From contig CAVVZJ010000001.1 in assembly GCA_963752755.1 (NCBI GenBank), positions 2,108,001 through 2,172,000 of the forward strand: DNA of 64,000 bases, read 5' to 3'. The notes below the pieces were generated by a model. It had not been told where the DNA came from, made no database searches, and was given only the letters and a program-made list of their open reading frames with translations. Shown piece after piece: positions 1 through 8,760 of the stretch. Position 1 is the first letter of the stretch. Every line of letters begins with the position of its first letter. The position numbers and the translations under genes are program-made. The DNA comes from CAVVZJ01 sp963752755. Its GTDB lineage: Bacteria > Planctomycetota > Planctomycetia > Isosphaerales > Isosphaeraceae.

Positions 1-1
1 G

Positions 2-811
2 ATCGAATACGAGATCAATCCGTGGATGGACCGCCGCCAGGGCAGCGACCCGACCCAGTCGCACCGGCAGTGGCGGGACTTGCACGACACGCTGATCGAG
101 CTGGGCGCGACGGTGGAGCAAGTCCCGCCGGTCAAGGGATTGCCCGATCTGGTCTTCACGGCCAACGCCGGCCTGATTTTCCGCGACCTGGTGATCAGTG
201 CCCGCTTCCGGTACAGCGAGCGACAGGGTGAGACAGCCGTATACGATGCCTGGTTCGCCGCGCACGGCTTCTTGGTCGATCACCTTCCCGAGGGGGTCTA
301 TTTCGAAGGGGCGGGCGACGCCCTCTTCTGCGGCGATACCCTGTTTGCTGGCTATCGGTTTCGCTCCGATGCCCGCGGCCATCAGTGGATCGGCGAGCGA
401 CTGGGAGTCGAGGTTCTGCCCCTGGAACTCGTCGATCCGCGGTTCTACCATCTCGATACTTGCTTCTGCCCCCTGGCCGAGGGGGAGGCGATCTATTACC
501 CTGGGGCCTTCGATGAGTATGGACGTTCGGTGCTCCGGGCGCAGGTCCCGCGCCTGATCGAGGTCTCCGCCGACGAGGCGGCGTCGTTCAGTTGCAACGC
601 CGTCGTGATCGGCCGAACGGTGGTTCTGAATGTCGGGGCCCCGAAGCTCCAGCGAGCCCTGGAGTCGTCCGGATACGCGGCACGTCCCTTGTGTCTGACC
701 GAGTTCATCAAGGCCGGCGGCAGCGCCAAGTGCTTGACACTCCGACTCGACGGCGAGGAGGCCGCGGCCTGGAAGCGTCCGACCCCCGCCGAGACGATCG
801 GCGCCTCCTGA
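2..811 (+). CDS. Amidinotransferase / dimethylarginine dimethylaminohydrolase-like enzyme (5' end outside window)
   Basis: Open from the first bases of the window (codons from position 2 read I-E-Y-E-I-N-P-W-M), so the true start lies upstream. The protein matches the guanidine-modifying pentein fold (arginine deiminase, DDAH, amidinotransferases). Visible signatures are an N-terminal EINPWM segment, a substrate-binding acidic motif FEGAGD, a catalytic-His motif FYHLDTCF, and a C-terminal nucleophilic Cys in GGSAKCLTL. Family knowledge: these enzymes attack the guanidinium carbon through the Cys with help from the His. The exact substrate (arginine, methylarginine or another) cannot be read from the sequence. 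The stop is 13 bp before sixA on the same strand, so the two may be cotranscribed. Confidence 0.8.
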   Translation: MEYEINPWMDRRQGSDPTQSHRQWRDLHDTLIELGATVEQVPPVKGLPDLVFTANAGLIFRDLVISARFRYSERQGETAVYDAWFAAHGFLVDHLPEGVYFEGAGDALFCGDTLFAGYRFRSDARGHQWIGERLGVEVLPLELVDPRFYHLDTCFCPLAEGEAIYYPGAFDEYGRSVLRAQVPRLIEVSADEAASFSCNAVVIGRTVVLNVGAPKLQRALESSGYAARPLCLTEFIKAGGSAKCLTLRLDGEEAAAWKRPTPAETIGAS

Positions 812-824
812 GGCGGAAATCGCG

Positions 825-1319
825 ATGGAAGCCCTCTACCTGCTCCGCCACGGACCGGCCTTCCCGCCGGGCTCGCCCGAGTACACCGAGGACGAGCGAC
901 CGCTGACACCGAAGGGCCGCCGCAAGGTCCGACGGCTCGCTTTCGGGCTCGACGTGCTGAAGCTCAACGTCGAGCGGATCGTCACGAGTCCGATGGCGCG
1001 GGCTCGGGAGACGGCAGAGATCGTCGCGGACGTGCTCGGGCTGAGTGATCGGCTGGAGGAGGACCACGCCCTCCGCGCGGGCCAGGCGGCAGAGGCCGTT
1101 CGCGACTGGAGCGGTGGGCGGTCGGAGTCGCGCTTGATGATCGTCGGGCACGACCCGTGGATCAGCGACCTTGTCGGCCTGCTGGCGACGGGTCAGATTG
1201 ACCCGGCGTTTTGCCAGCTTCGGAAAGGGGGCGTGGCGGCGTTCGTCGGGAGGTCGGATGGGTCCTGGTTGCTCGACTGGCTGGCGCGGCCGAAGATGCT
1301 CCGCAAGGTCGGCGAATAA
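825..1319 (+). CDS. sixA: Phosphohistidine phosphatase SixA-like
   Basis: A 164-residue cytosolic member of the histidine phosphatase (phosphoglycerate mutase-like) superfamily. The catalytic RHG triplet is at residues 8-10, the SPMARARETAE segment around residues 55-65 supplies the second Arg, and the second catalytic His lies in VGHD at about 107-110. The length fits the short SixA type. Family role: removes phosphate from phosphohistidine, for example on HPt domains or PTS proteins. It follows the amidinotransferase by 13 bp and ends 3 bp from the convergent ppk1 stop, so no room is left for a conventional terminator between them. Confidence 0.85.
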   Translation: MEALYLLRHGPAFPPGSPEYTEDERPLTPKGRRKVRRLAFGLDVLKLNVERIVTSPMARARETAEIVADVLGLSDRLEEDHALRAGQAAEAVRDWSGGRSESRLMIVGHDPWISDLVGLLATGQIDPAFCQLRKGGVAAFVGRSDGSWLLDWLARPKMLRKVGE

Positions 1320-1322
1320 TCC

Positions 1323-3518
1323 TCAGCGACGGGGGCCGTCGCCTGGGGGGACGGCCCGGATGGGAGACTCGTCGCTGGAAAGCTCGCGAGCCATGTTCTG
1401 GAACTCGGTCTGGGCCCGCACTCGCGGTTCGTCGGAATCGGCCGGCTGGATGCGGACATACGACCCGTCGGGCTGGAGAAGACGCGACTTGACGTTGTCG
1501 GAGAGATAAACACCAAGGAGGCCGTCGATGAGCCGCCCCTTGAGCCGGGGATCCTCGACCGGGAACATCAACTCGACGCGACGGCGGAAGTTGCGGGGCA
1601 TCCAGTCGGCGCTGGTCAGATAGACCTCGGGGTCGTCGCCATTCTGGAAGTAACTGATCCGGGAGTGTTCCAGGAACTTGTCCACGATCGACAGGACGCG
1701 GATGTTCTCGCTGACCCCCGGCACGCCCGGCCGAAGGCAGCAGATCCCGCGAATGATCAGGTCGATGCGGACCCCCGCCCGGCTGGCGGCATAGAGGGCC
1801 TGGATCGCCGCGGGATCAACGAGGGCGTTCATCTTGGCGATGATCCGGGCCGGGCGATCAGCCTCGGCGTGCTGGCGCTCGCGATCGATCAGTTCGATGA
1901 CCCGCTCGGCCAGAAACTTCGGGGCGACGATCAGGCGGCTCCAGTCGTGACCCTGGGAGTAGCCGGTCAGGAGGTTGAACAGGGCGCTGGTGTCCTCGCC
2001 GTACTCGGGGCGGCAGGTGAAGAAGCTAAGGTCGGTGTAGAGCTTGGCCGTGGAAGGGTTGTAATTACCAGTGCCGAGGTGGATGTACCGGCGGATGCCA
2101 TCGATCTCCTTGCGGACGACGAGGGCCGCCTTGCAGTGGGTCTTCAGGCCGACCATGCCATAGACGACGTGGACGCCGGCTTTCTGGAGGGCGCGGGCCT
2201 TGACAATGTTATTCTCCTCATCGAGACGGGCTTGAAGCTCGACGAGGGCTGTGACCTGCTTGCCGTTCTCGGCGGCGCGGGCCAGGGCGTTGATGATCGG
2301 GTTGTCCTCGGCGGTCCGGTAGAGAGTCTGTTTGATCGCGAGCACATTCGGGTCGTCGGCGGCCTGCTCGATGAGCTGGATGACGGCCTCGAAGGACTCG
2401 TAGGGGTGATGGATGAGGAGATCCTGCTCGCGGATGGCGGCGAAGATGTTGCCGCGACGGGAGAGGGCGGCGGGGGTCTGAGGCTCGAAGGGCGGTTCCT
2501 TCAGGTCGCGGAAACCCTCGATCCGGCAGAGGCCGACGAGAGCGGTCAGGTCCACCGGGCCGGAAACCTTGTAAACGTCGCGGTCTTCGAGGTCGAGGGC
2601 CTGCTGGAGCAAGGAGAGGAAGCCGTCCTCGGCGGTGTCGGCGATTTCCAGGCGGACCGCCTCGCCCCACTTGCGCTGGCGGAGGGTCTCCTGAATCGTG
2701 GAAAGGAGGCTGCTCTTGACCTCATTCTCCTGGATGGTCAGATCGCTGTTGCGGGTAACTCGGAAGGCCGCTCGCGCCGCCACGCGGAAGCCGCCGAAGA
2801 GGGAGTCGAGGCGAGGACCGATCACGTCCCGAAGCAGAATGAACCGGTGCTTGCCCTCGCCAGCCTCGGGAATCGAGACGAGACGGTTGAGGATGCCGGG
2901 CACCTGCAAGACGGCGTAGAGCTGGCGGGGCGAGTCCTGGGCCATCGACTCCAGGCGAAGGATCAGATTGAGGCTCTTGTTGTGCAGGTGGGGGAACGGG
3001 TGCGCGGGGTCGATCGCCAACGGGGTCAAGACGGGGTAGATCTGGCTGTCGAAATACTGGTCGAGGAAGGCGTTCTCCTCGGCGTTGAGTTCGTCGGGCT
3101 CGCAGACGACGATGCCGTGACTTTCCAGCGAGGGCCGGATCTCCTGATGCCATGCCTCGTACTGGCGGCTGACGAAGTCGTGAGCCCGTCGGGAGATTTC
3201 GACGAGCTGGGAGAGCGGCCCCATGCCGTCGGGCGGGGTGTCCTGGGGTTCGAGATTGTTGTAAAGCTGCTCCTGGAGCCCGGCGACGCGGACCTCGAAG
3301 AACTCGTCGAGGTTGGAGGCGGAGATGGCCACGAACCGGAGCCGTTCCAGTAAGGGGACGGTCGGGTCGCGGGCTTCTTCGAGCACCCGGTCGTTGAAGG
3401 AGAGCCAGCTCAGCTCGCGATTGATGTAGAAGCTGGGGTCGTGGAGGTTGATCTCGGGGGTCCTCCGAGCGTCGGAGGAGGCCGGGCCGATGACGCCGTT
3501 GGTTGCGCGATCCGACAT
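1323..3518 (-). CDS. ppk1: Polyphosphate kinase 1
   Basis: A 731-residue, uninterrupted PPK1 that makes long-chain inorganic polyphosphate from ATP and works in reverse. The PPK N-terminal helical domain (NRELSWLSFN, residues about 33-42), the middle domain and two C-terminal phospholipase-D-like domains are present. The autophosphorylated His is H461 in GLKTHCK, and the second essential His is in RRYIHLGTGNYN near residue 480. The length is normal for the family. It converges on sixA. About 60 bp separate its start from the stop of nfo on the same strand, so they may share a transcript. Confidence 0.95.
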   Translation of the reverse strand: MSDRATNGVIGPASSDARRTPEINLHDPSFYINRELSWLSFNDRVLEEARDPTVPLLERLRFVAISASNLDEFFEVRVAGLQEQLYNNLEPQDTPPDGMGPLSQLVEISRRAHDFVSRQYEAWHQEIRPSLESHGIVVCEPDELNAEENAFLDQYFDSQIYPVLTPLAIDPAHPFPHLHNKSLNLILRLESMAQDSPRQLYAVLQVPGILNRLVSIPEAGEGKHRFILLRDVIGPRLDSLFGGFRVAARAAFRVTRNSDLTIQENEVKSSLLSTIQETLRQRKWGEAVRLEIADTAEDGFLSLLQQALDLEDRDVYKVSGPVDLTALVGLCRIEGFRDLKEPPFEPQTPAALSRRGNIFAAIREQDLLIHHPYESFEAVIQLIEQAADDPNVLAIKQTLYRTAEDNPIINALARAAENGKQVTALVELQARLDEENNIVKARALQKAGVHVVYGMVGLKTHCKAALVVRKEIDGIRRYIHLGTGNYNPSTAKLYTDLSFFTCRPEYGEDTSALFNLLTGYSQGHDWSRLIVAPKFLAERVIELIDRERQHAEADRPARIIAKMNALVDPAAIQALYAASRAGVRIDLIIRGICCLRPGVPGVSENIRVLSIVDKFLEHSRISYFQNGDDPEVYLTSADWMPRNFRRRVELMFPVEDPRLKGRLIDGLLGVYLSDNVKSRLLQPDGSYVRIQPADSDEPRVRAQTEFQNMARELSSDESPIRAVPPGDGPRR

Positions 3519-3578
3519 CCTGGGAAAGCCTTTCCCCGCCGCATCAGCCTCGACGCCTCGGCGGCCTCGATCGTCAGC

Positions 3579-4436
3579 TCAGCTCAGCAGTCGTCGCAAG
3601 ACGCGGAGGTTGATGACGTCAAGATCCTCGCCCCCTTCGGTACCCTTGGGGGTCTCGAGGATCATCGGAACAAGGGCGAAGCGGGGGTCGTTGACAACGT
3701 GCCGGAACGGCTCCAGGCCCATCAGGCCACGGCCGATCCCGGCATGGCGATCCACCCGGCTCCCACACGCCTTCTGGCTGTCGTTGAGGTGCCAGACCCG
3801 GACCCGGCCGACTCCCACGGCGCGTTCCAGGTCATCAATGGTTCTATTGTAATCCTTGAGCGTGCCCAAGGAATACCCCGCCGCGAAAAGGTGGCAGGTA
3901 TCGACGCAGACGCCCAGCCGCTCCGGCTCGGCGACCCGGTCGAGAATCGCCGCCAGGTGCTCGAACCGGTGACCGAGGCAAGTCCCCTGTCCCGCAGTCG
4001 TTTCCAGCGCGATGGCAACCGAGAAACCCAGCGTACGCCGGTGGACCTCATCGAGCCCCCGGGCGATCCGGGCCAGGGCCGCCTCTTCGCCGCTGCCCAC
4101 ATGGGCGCCCGGGTGAGCGACGAGCGAACGAATCCCGAGCGCCTCGGCACGCTCGACCTCGACGACCATCGCGTCGATCGACTTGTTCCAGAGCACCTCA
4201 TCAGGACTGCCGAGATTGATCAGATAGGAATTGTGGGCCACGGGGTCGGCAATCGCCGCCTCTTGGAGTGAGGTGCGGAACGCGGCGACGTCGACGTCGG
4301 TCAAGGGCTTGGCCTTCCACTGGTTATTGCTCTTGGTGAAGACCTGGAGGGCATCGCAGCCCACTTCGCGGGCACGCTGGGCCGCCTTGTGGTGGCCACC
4401 GGCCATCGACATGTGGGCGCCGAACTTCCGTGTCAT
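3579..4436 (-). CDS. nfo: Endonuclease IV (AP endonuclease)
   Basis: About 285 residues of the Nfo/xylose-isomerase-like TIM barrel that cleaves DNA at abasic sites. Zn-ligand motifs are in order: HPGAH, ALETTAGQG, VDTCHLFAAG, HLNDSQ followed by DRHAGIG, and LETPKG. I chose ATG 4436 (protein starts MTRKFGAHMSMAGGH) over the longer reading frame because the barrel begins immediately and a GGGGAG ribosome site lies upstream; the extra 23 residues of the longer frame look non-coding. It is divergent from the small membrane protein at 4571 and upstream of ppk1. Confidence 0.92.
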   Translation of the reverse strand: MTRKFGAHMSMAGGHHKAAQRAREVGCDALQVFTKSNNQWKAKPLTDVDVAAFRTSLQEAAIADPVAHNSYLINLGSPDEVLWNKSIDAMVVEVERAEALGIRSLVAHPGAHVGSGEEAALARIARGLDEVHRRTLGFSVAIALETTAGQGTCLGHRFEHLAAILDRVAEPERLGVCVDTCHLFAAGYSLGTLKDYNRTIDDLERAVGVGRVRVWHLNDSQKACGSRVDRHAGIGRGLMGLEPFRHVVNDPRFALVPMILETPKGTEGGEDLDVINLRVLRRLLS

Positions 4437-4570
4437 CCTGGGCTTGTCTCCCCGACCGCGATTCTGACGTTCTGCATTTCTTCGCAAGATCTTGCCGAAC
4501 GGCACAGCGAATCCTTAGAATTCGTGATGTCTGCGACAGCACTACAGCTCGGCAGTCCGGGGACACCGAC

Positions 4571-5038
4571 ATGACGCCGTCGTTGGTCTGGGCGGGTTTG
4601 CTCCCCGTGTGCCTCGTGGCCGCCTGGATGGTGCTCCGCCGACCGGTTCGGTGGGTGATCGAGGATCGCGACATCCACCGTGCCCGCGACCTTTTCCGGA
4701 TGCAGCGTGAGTGGCTCGAAGCCCGATTCCTGGCCGTGCTGGCCCGGGTCGATCCAATCGAGCGACTCCGCTGGGAAGACGCCTCCTGGCAGAACGAGGT
4801 CGTCTGGGCTCGCGACCGCCAGACCCGCCGGCTCCTGGCTTTGATGGGCGTTCGGTTCCCAACCGACCCCTTCTCCACCTTCCCCGACGAGCCTCCCCGT
4901 CACGCCACGGCCCTCTTCGAGTTCCGCAAGGGTCACTGGCAGACCGACGGCCGCCACTTCGACGAGATCCGCCCGGACGAGGCGTTCCTTCGCCACCGCG
5001 AGTTCGAGCCGATCGTCGTGCCACAGCGGCGAGTTTGA
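4571..5038 (+). CDS. Small membrane-anchored protein of unknown function
   Basis: A 155-residue protein starting at ATG 4571. An N-terminal hydrophobic segment (about residues 4-22, WAGLLPVCLVAAWMVL) is followed by basic residues, so the soluble remainder is probably cytoplasmic. The rest is Arg/Glu-rich and likely helical, ending in a charged segment with many His and Glu. No motif was recognised. GC and codon bias resemble its neighbours. It is divergent from nfo (134-bp gap) and converges with the RraA-like gene 20 bp downstream. Confidence 0.6.
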   Translation: MTPSLVWAGLLPVCLVAAWMVLRRPVRWVIEDRDIHRARDLFRMQREWLEARFLAVLARVDPIERLRWEDASWQNEVVWARDRQTRRLLALMGVRFPTDPFSTFPDEPPRHATALFEFRKGHWQTDGRHFDEIRPDEAFLRHREFEPIVVPQRRV

Positions 5039-5058
5039 AGGGACGGGTGCGACGTGGC

Positions 5059-5763
5059 TCATTCCCGGATCTTCGCCTTCATCTCGGAGCGGAGCTTGAT
5101 GTAGCGCTCCAGGTCGAAGTCGTCGCGACGGCATTCCTCCAGCAAGGGACGCTCCATCGTCTCGACCTGCTGGCAAGCCTCGACGACTCGCTCGGCAACC
5201 TCGGTCGGGATGATGCAGACGCCGTGCTTGTCGGCGTGGATCAGGTCGCCGGGCTTGATCTCGATACCGGCCAGTTTTACCGGCTTGCCGAAATCGACGA
5301 GCCGGACGTAGGCGTGGCTGACGCAAGGGTTCAGGCCGAAGAGGTGGAAGCCGAGGGCCTGGACCTCGTCCAGGTCGCGGGGGCAGCCGTCGGTGATGTG
5401 ACCGACGCAGCCGAGCTTCTTGTGGATCGTGGCGTTGACCTCGCCGAACTGGGCCCCCAGACCGGGCGGGTCGTCGAGGTCCTGGCCGACGGCCACCTTC
5501 GGACCGGGCATGGAGGCGACGTAGCGGAGGTAATCGGCGTTCAGGTCGGGACAGGAACCGGTGGGCGGACACGCCTGTGTCACCGACGTCACCGCGTAGC
5601 CGACCATCGGGCCGAGGTCCGGCAGGAGGCTTCGGATGCGGTGGGGCAGAAAGCCGACCTCACGGCCGCGGACGTTGAAGACCTCGATGGCGTTGGAGAT
5701 CGTCGGCGTGTTGAAGCGCTTGAGGGCCTCGATCGTCTCGGAAGCTAGGACGGGGTAGGACAT
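5059..5763 (-). CDS. RraA-like / HMG aldolase family protein
   Basis: A 234-residue protein of the RraA / 4-hydroxy-4-methyl-2-oxoglutarate aldolase family (formerly annotated as menaquinone methyltransferase-like). The family's Arg-Asp metal/substrate motif is visible in TDGCPRDLDE, and the C-terminal ADKHGVCIIP segment is also typical. Members are either pyruvate-releasing class II aldolases or regulators of RNase E. The intact R-D pair makes an aldolase-type activity possible but does not prove it. I chose ATG 5763 (MSYPVLASETIEALKRF) because conserved sequence begins there; the 31 residues upstream in frame are low-complexity. Confidence 0.8.
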   Translation of the reverse strand: MSYPVLASETIEALKRFNTPTISNAIEVFNVRGREVGFLPHRIRSLLPDLGPMVGYAVTSVTQACPPTGSCPDLNADYLRYVASMPGPKVAVGQDLDDPPGLGAQFGEVNATIHKKLGCVGHITDGCPRDLDEVQALGFHLFGLNPCVSHAYVRLVDFGKPVKLAGIEIKPGDLIHADKHGVCIIPTEVAERVVEACQQVETMERPLLEECRRDDFDLERYIKLRSEMKAKIRE

Positions 5764-5850
5764 CGGTGAGTGGCTCCGGCGTGCGGGTTGGCTGGCTTGC
5801 GGGGCACGTCGGGGAGTGTATCGCAGGAGGGGAGGGGAGGCCAGTCCGGA

Positions 5851-5890
5851 GGTCACTGATCAATGGCCACCGCCCTGATGACCAGTGACC
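5851..5890. terminator. Imperfect hairpin between the 6353-5907 gene and the RraA-like gene
   Basis: GGTCACTG (5851-5858) pairs with CAGTGACC (5883-5890), extended imperfectly through TCA. It lies just past the stop of the hypothetical gene at 5907 and could end its transcript. The sequence style (runs of GACCAGTGACC) recurs at 18392-18462. There is no T-tract. Confidence 0.3.
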
Positions 5891-5906
5891 AGTGCCCCCC
5901 TGACGG

Positions 5907-6353
5907 TCAGGTTCGATCCACCTCCAACTCGACTTCTTGCAGTTCCCGCCCGTCCACCGGCCTGGTCCCCAGAATGCGTCCGAGACGGACCCAGCGATCG
6001 CCTCGCTGCTCCATCTGGAAGTCTTCGCGGAGCCGGGCGGGCTCGACATCCCAGCCGGTGTTCACGGCGGGCTTCTCATCCTTCTCGGTGAGGACCAGGT
6101 AGGCCCCGCCGAAGGCACGGTTGAGGAGGCCCTCGAAGGTGCGGCTGACGACCCAGGCCGCGGCGACGCCGTCCGGAAGCTGGGCCAGGGGTTCGCCGGG
6201 GACGGGCTCGGAGACGGCGGCGCCGACCGTGGAAGCGGTGGTCGAGATTCCGAATGGATGCTCGCCGGCAACGCCCGTCGAGGTCGTCTGGTCCTGAAAG
6301 GCGTACCAGGCAAAACCGCGAAGGCGGGTGATGTGCTCGTTGGCTCGCGTCAT
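5907..6353 (-). CDS. Hypothetical protein, 148 aa
   Basis: The protein starts MTRANEHITRLRGFAWYAFQ and ends in a charged, beta-rich-looking stretch with GDRWVRLGRILGTRPVDGREL. No family was recognised and there is no signal peptide or membrane segment. The reading is favoured over the opposite-strand frame (5937-6386) because its composition is balanced and the codon third positions are GC-rich as in neighbouring genes. It lies downstream of sppA on the same strand, 82 bp from the sppA stop, and may be in its operon. Confidence 0.5.
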   Translation of the reverse strand: MTRANEHITRLRGFAWYAFQDQTTSTGVAGEHPFGISTTASTVGAAVSEPVPGEPLAQLPDGVAAAWVVSRTFEGLLNRAFGGAYLVLTEKDEKPAVNTGWDVEPARLREDFQMEQRGDRWVRLGRILGTRPVDGRELQEVELEVDRT

Positions 6354-6435
6354 CGGCTGTCCTCGCTGTGGGGATGGTCGGATTGATGCGGTTCAACGAC
6401 CCGACCATCCCGCAACGGACATGCCAGGGGGCGAC

Positions 6436-8244
6436 TCAATGGATCCGGACGTCGTAAGGCATGACGGCGAGAACGCGCTCGGTCGTCAGGAGTTGTGCCA
6501 CGCGAGCGGCCCGGGCGAGGATGCCGCGGGCGGGCTCAGGAAGGGCGGCGATCGAGGAGACGAGGCCCGAGGGGGGCATGGAGGTTTCCATGTCCTCGAT
6601 CGGGCCGAGGAGTTCTTCGAGGAAGCCCTTGGGTTCGGGGAGGATCAAGAGGTCGGTCTGGTCCTCATCCATGCCGGCCTGTTTCCGGGCGTCGGCGATC
6701 GCGTCTTCGAGGGTACCGAGGGCGTCGATCAGGCCGAGTTCCTTGGCCTTGCGACCGGAATAGACCCGACCGCCGGCCAGCTCCTCGACGCGGAAGAACT
6801 CCATCTTGCGGCCCTCGGCCGTCTTGCCGACGAACTGCTTGTAGGTCTCCAGCATCAGCTTGCGCACGGCCTCCTTCTCCTCGTCGGAGAAGGGGCGGAA
6901 CATCGAGTCCATCAGGCCGTGGCGACCGATGGTGACGGTGTCGGTCGTGACGCCGAGCCGTTCGAGCAAGCCGCCAACGGCGATCTTGCCGCCGACGACG
7001 CCAATCGAGCCGGTCAAGGTGCCGGGCTCGGCGTAGATCTTGTCGCAGCCAACCGCGATGTAGTAGCCGCCCGAGCCGGCGACGTCGGACATGCTGGCGA
7101 TGATCGGCTTGTCGATCGTCTTCGTCTGCCGCCAGATCAGGTCGCTCGCCAAGGCGCTACCGCCGGGCGAGTCGATCCGAAGGACGATGGCCTTCACGGT
7201 CTTGTCGTCGGCCGCTTTCTTGAGGTCGGCGACGACCGAGTCGGAGCCCATCACCTCGCCGCCCATCAGGCCGCCGGAGGACGACTTGCCGGTCTGGATC
7301 GTACCGGTGGCATAGACCACGGCGACCTTCGGCCGGTCGCTCTCGGCCTTCCTGGCCGACTCGCCGGAGAGGGCCTGCATCATCTTCATGAAGCCGGCGA
7401 GACCGGAGAAGTCGGTCTTCTTGCTGTCCTTGCCATACTTCTTCTCCAGCTTGACATCCTGGGTTTCGAGCGACTCGGCGAGCTTCTTCTCGACCTCGTC
7501 TGGATAGGCGATCGTGTCGATCAGGCCCGCTTCGCGGGCGTCGGCGGGGGTGTAGGGGCCAGCGTCGAGGAGCTTCTTGGCCTGCCCGACGGAGATATCC
7601 CGACGGGCGGCGATGGCCTCGGCGAGAATGTCAAAGTTGTCGGAGAGAACGGACTCCATCTCCTCGCGGAAGGCCGGGCTCATCTCGCTCCGGGTGAATG
7701 GCTCGGCGGCGGCCTTGTACTTGCCGACCTTGAGGATGTCGGCCTGGATGCCGAACTTCTCGAACGCCTTCTTGAAGAAGATGACCTCGGCGGCCAGGCC
7801 GTGGACCATCAATGTTCCCGACTCGGGCATCAGGATCTCGTCGGCGCCGCAGGCGACGAAGTACTCGGCGTTGCCCGCCTGCTCCAGCACGGCGAACGAC
7901 TTCTTGCCCGACCGGCGGAAGTCGAGCAAGGCGTGCCTCAGCTCGTGGGCCTTGGCCAGCCCGATCGAGAGGTCGCGCATCCGGATCACCAGCCCCTTGA
8001 CCTCGGGGTCGGCCTTGGCCTTCTGGATGGTATCCAGCAATGACTTGAGGTTGTCCTTCAGGGGAGTCCCCTCGATCCCGACCGGGGTCGGAGGCTCGGG
8101 GATGGCCCCCTTCAGCATCAGGTCCACGAGAATCGGCGGCCGGGGCGTCTCCTTCTCCGAGTCCTTGGCCGGGTCGTCGGACCATCCGACGCTGGGGGCC
8201 AATGCGATGACCAGGGCGAGAGCCCACGGGCGATGGCGCGTCAT
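6436..8244 (-). CDS. sppA: Signal peptide peptidase SppA (S49 serine protease, long form)
   Basis: About 602 residues with an N-terminal signal sequence (RPWALALVIALAPSVGWS), placing it at the membrane/periplasm. Two S49 domains are present as in the long E. coli-type SppA. The catalytic Lys lies in the N-terminal repeat (VGKYKAAAEPFTRS) and the nucleophilic Ser in the C-terminal repeat (VAGSGGYYIAVG), followed by TLTGSIGVVGGK. Family role: digests cleaved signal peptides left in the membrane. Start ATG 8244 is chosen because it gives the signal peptide and is preceded by GGGGGAG; the longer frame adds an implausible 40 residues. The frame is intact throughout. Confidence 0.92.
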   Translation of the reverse strand: MTRHRPWALALVIALAPSVGWSDDPAKDSEKETPRPPILVDLMLKGAIPEPPTPVGIEGTPLKDNLKSLLDTIQKAKADPEVKGLVIRMRDLSIGLAKAHELRHALLDFRRSGKKSFAVLEQAGNAEYFVACGADEILMPESGTLMVHGLAAEVIFFKKAFEKFGIQADILKVGKYKAAAEPFTRSEMSPAFREEMESVLSDNFDILAEAIAARRDISVGQAKKLLDAGPYTPADAREAGLIDTIAYPDEVEKKLAESLETQDVKLEKKYGKDSKKTDFSGLAGFMKMMQALSGESARKAESDRPKVAVVYATGTIQTGKSSSGGLMGGEVMGSDSVVADLKKAADDKTVKAIVLRIDSPGGSALASDLIWRQTKTIDKPIIASMSDVAGSGGYYIAVGCDKIYAEPGTLTGSIGVVGGKIAVGGLLERLGVTTDTVTIGRHGLMDSMFRPFSDEEKEAVRKLMLETYKQFVGKTAEGRKMEFFRVEELAGGRVYSGRKAKELGLIDALGTLEDAIADARKQAGMDEDQTDLLILPEPKGFLEELLGPIEDMETSMPPSGLVSSIAALPEPARGILARAARVAQLLTTERVLAVMPYDVRIH

Positions 8245-8497
8245 TCGGGAAACTCCCCCTCGGTTCGTGTTCGTGACTGGACGGGTCGGTCTGAGTCTGG
8301 ATCTCAGAATAACTTCGGACACCGACCGCCGTCCAGGCACGGGCGGCGAGGGAACGTCTCGCATCGCGATCGGGTCGGCGGGATGAATCGGCTGGGAGAC
8401 GCTCCGGGAAGGTCCCGGAGCCGACCTCCCGAGCCACCTCGTCGAGACCTGAACCCCGACGAGGCAAACCGCTTTCTTTTACGGCTGAACGATTGGA

Positions 8498-8760
8498 ACG
8501 CCCTGAGGACGCCCCAGAGACGCGCCCGGGACGCCCGGATAACGCCTGGAGGATGCCAGGGGGACGCTCCGAATTGCCCAGGACGGCGAGTCACAAACCT
8601 TTAATTTGAGAATAGATAACTGGGCCGAATTACCCATTTTGAAGTTCGTTCGGCGTCGGGGGCGCGTCCCTAGCGTCGTGTCTTCGCGAGGACTTGCCCG
8701 GCATCGGGCTGAGACCAGTAACCACCCGGACCGAAGGGAGACAGCGTTAATTATAGCACA
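8498..8760 (+). repeat. 11-bp-phased dispersed element, copy 1
   Basis: Seven direct-repeat units have ACGC (one ATGC) starting at 8498, 8509, 8520, 8531, 8542, 8553 and 8564, a perfect 11-bp period (unit approximately GGACGCCCCGG). After 71 bp, with A/T-rich patches, comes the core CATTTTGAAGTTCGTTCGGC at 8635-8654. Then follow about 90 GC-rich bases and the tail GTTAATTATAGCACA at 8746-8760. The core-to-tail distance is 117 bp, 11 bp longer than in copies 2 and 4. Confidence 0.85.

Noticed and set aside
1665..3353. 562-codon open frame on the plus strand opposite ppk1
   Set aside because: It is the high-GC antisense shadow of a perfectly conserved PPK1; its composition (Asp/Gly/Val/Leu-rich) is typical of reverse frames and it has no motif.
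6328..8043. 571-codon open frame opposite sppA
   Set aside because: Antisense shadow of the SppA gene, with no recognisable domain or ribosome site.
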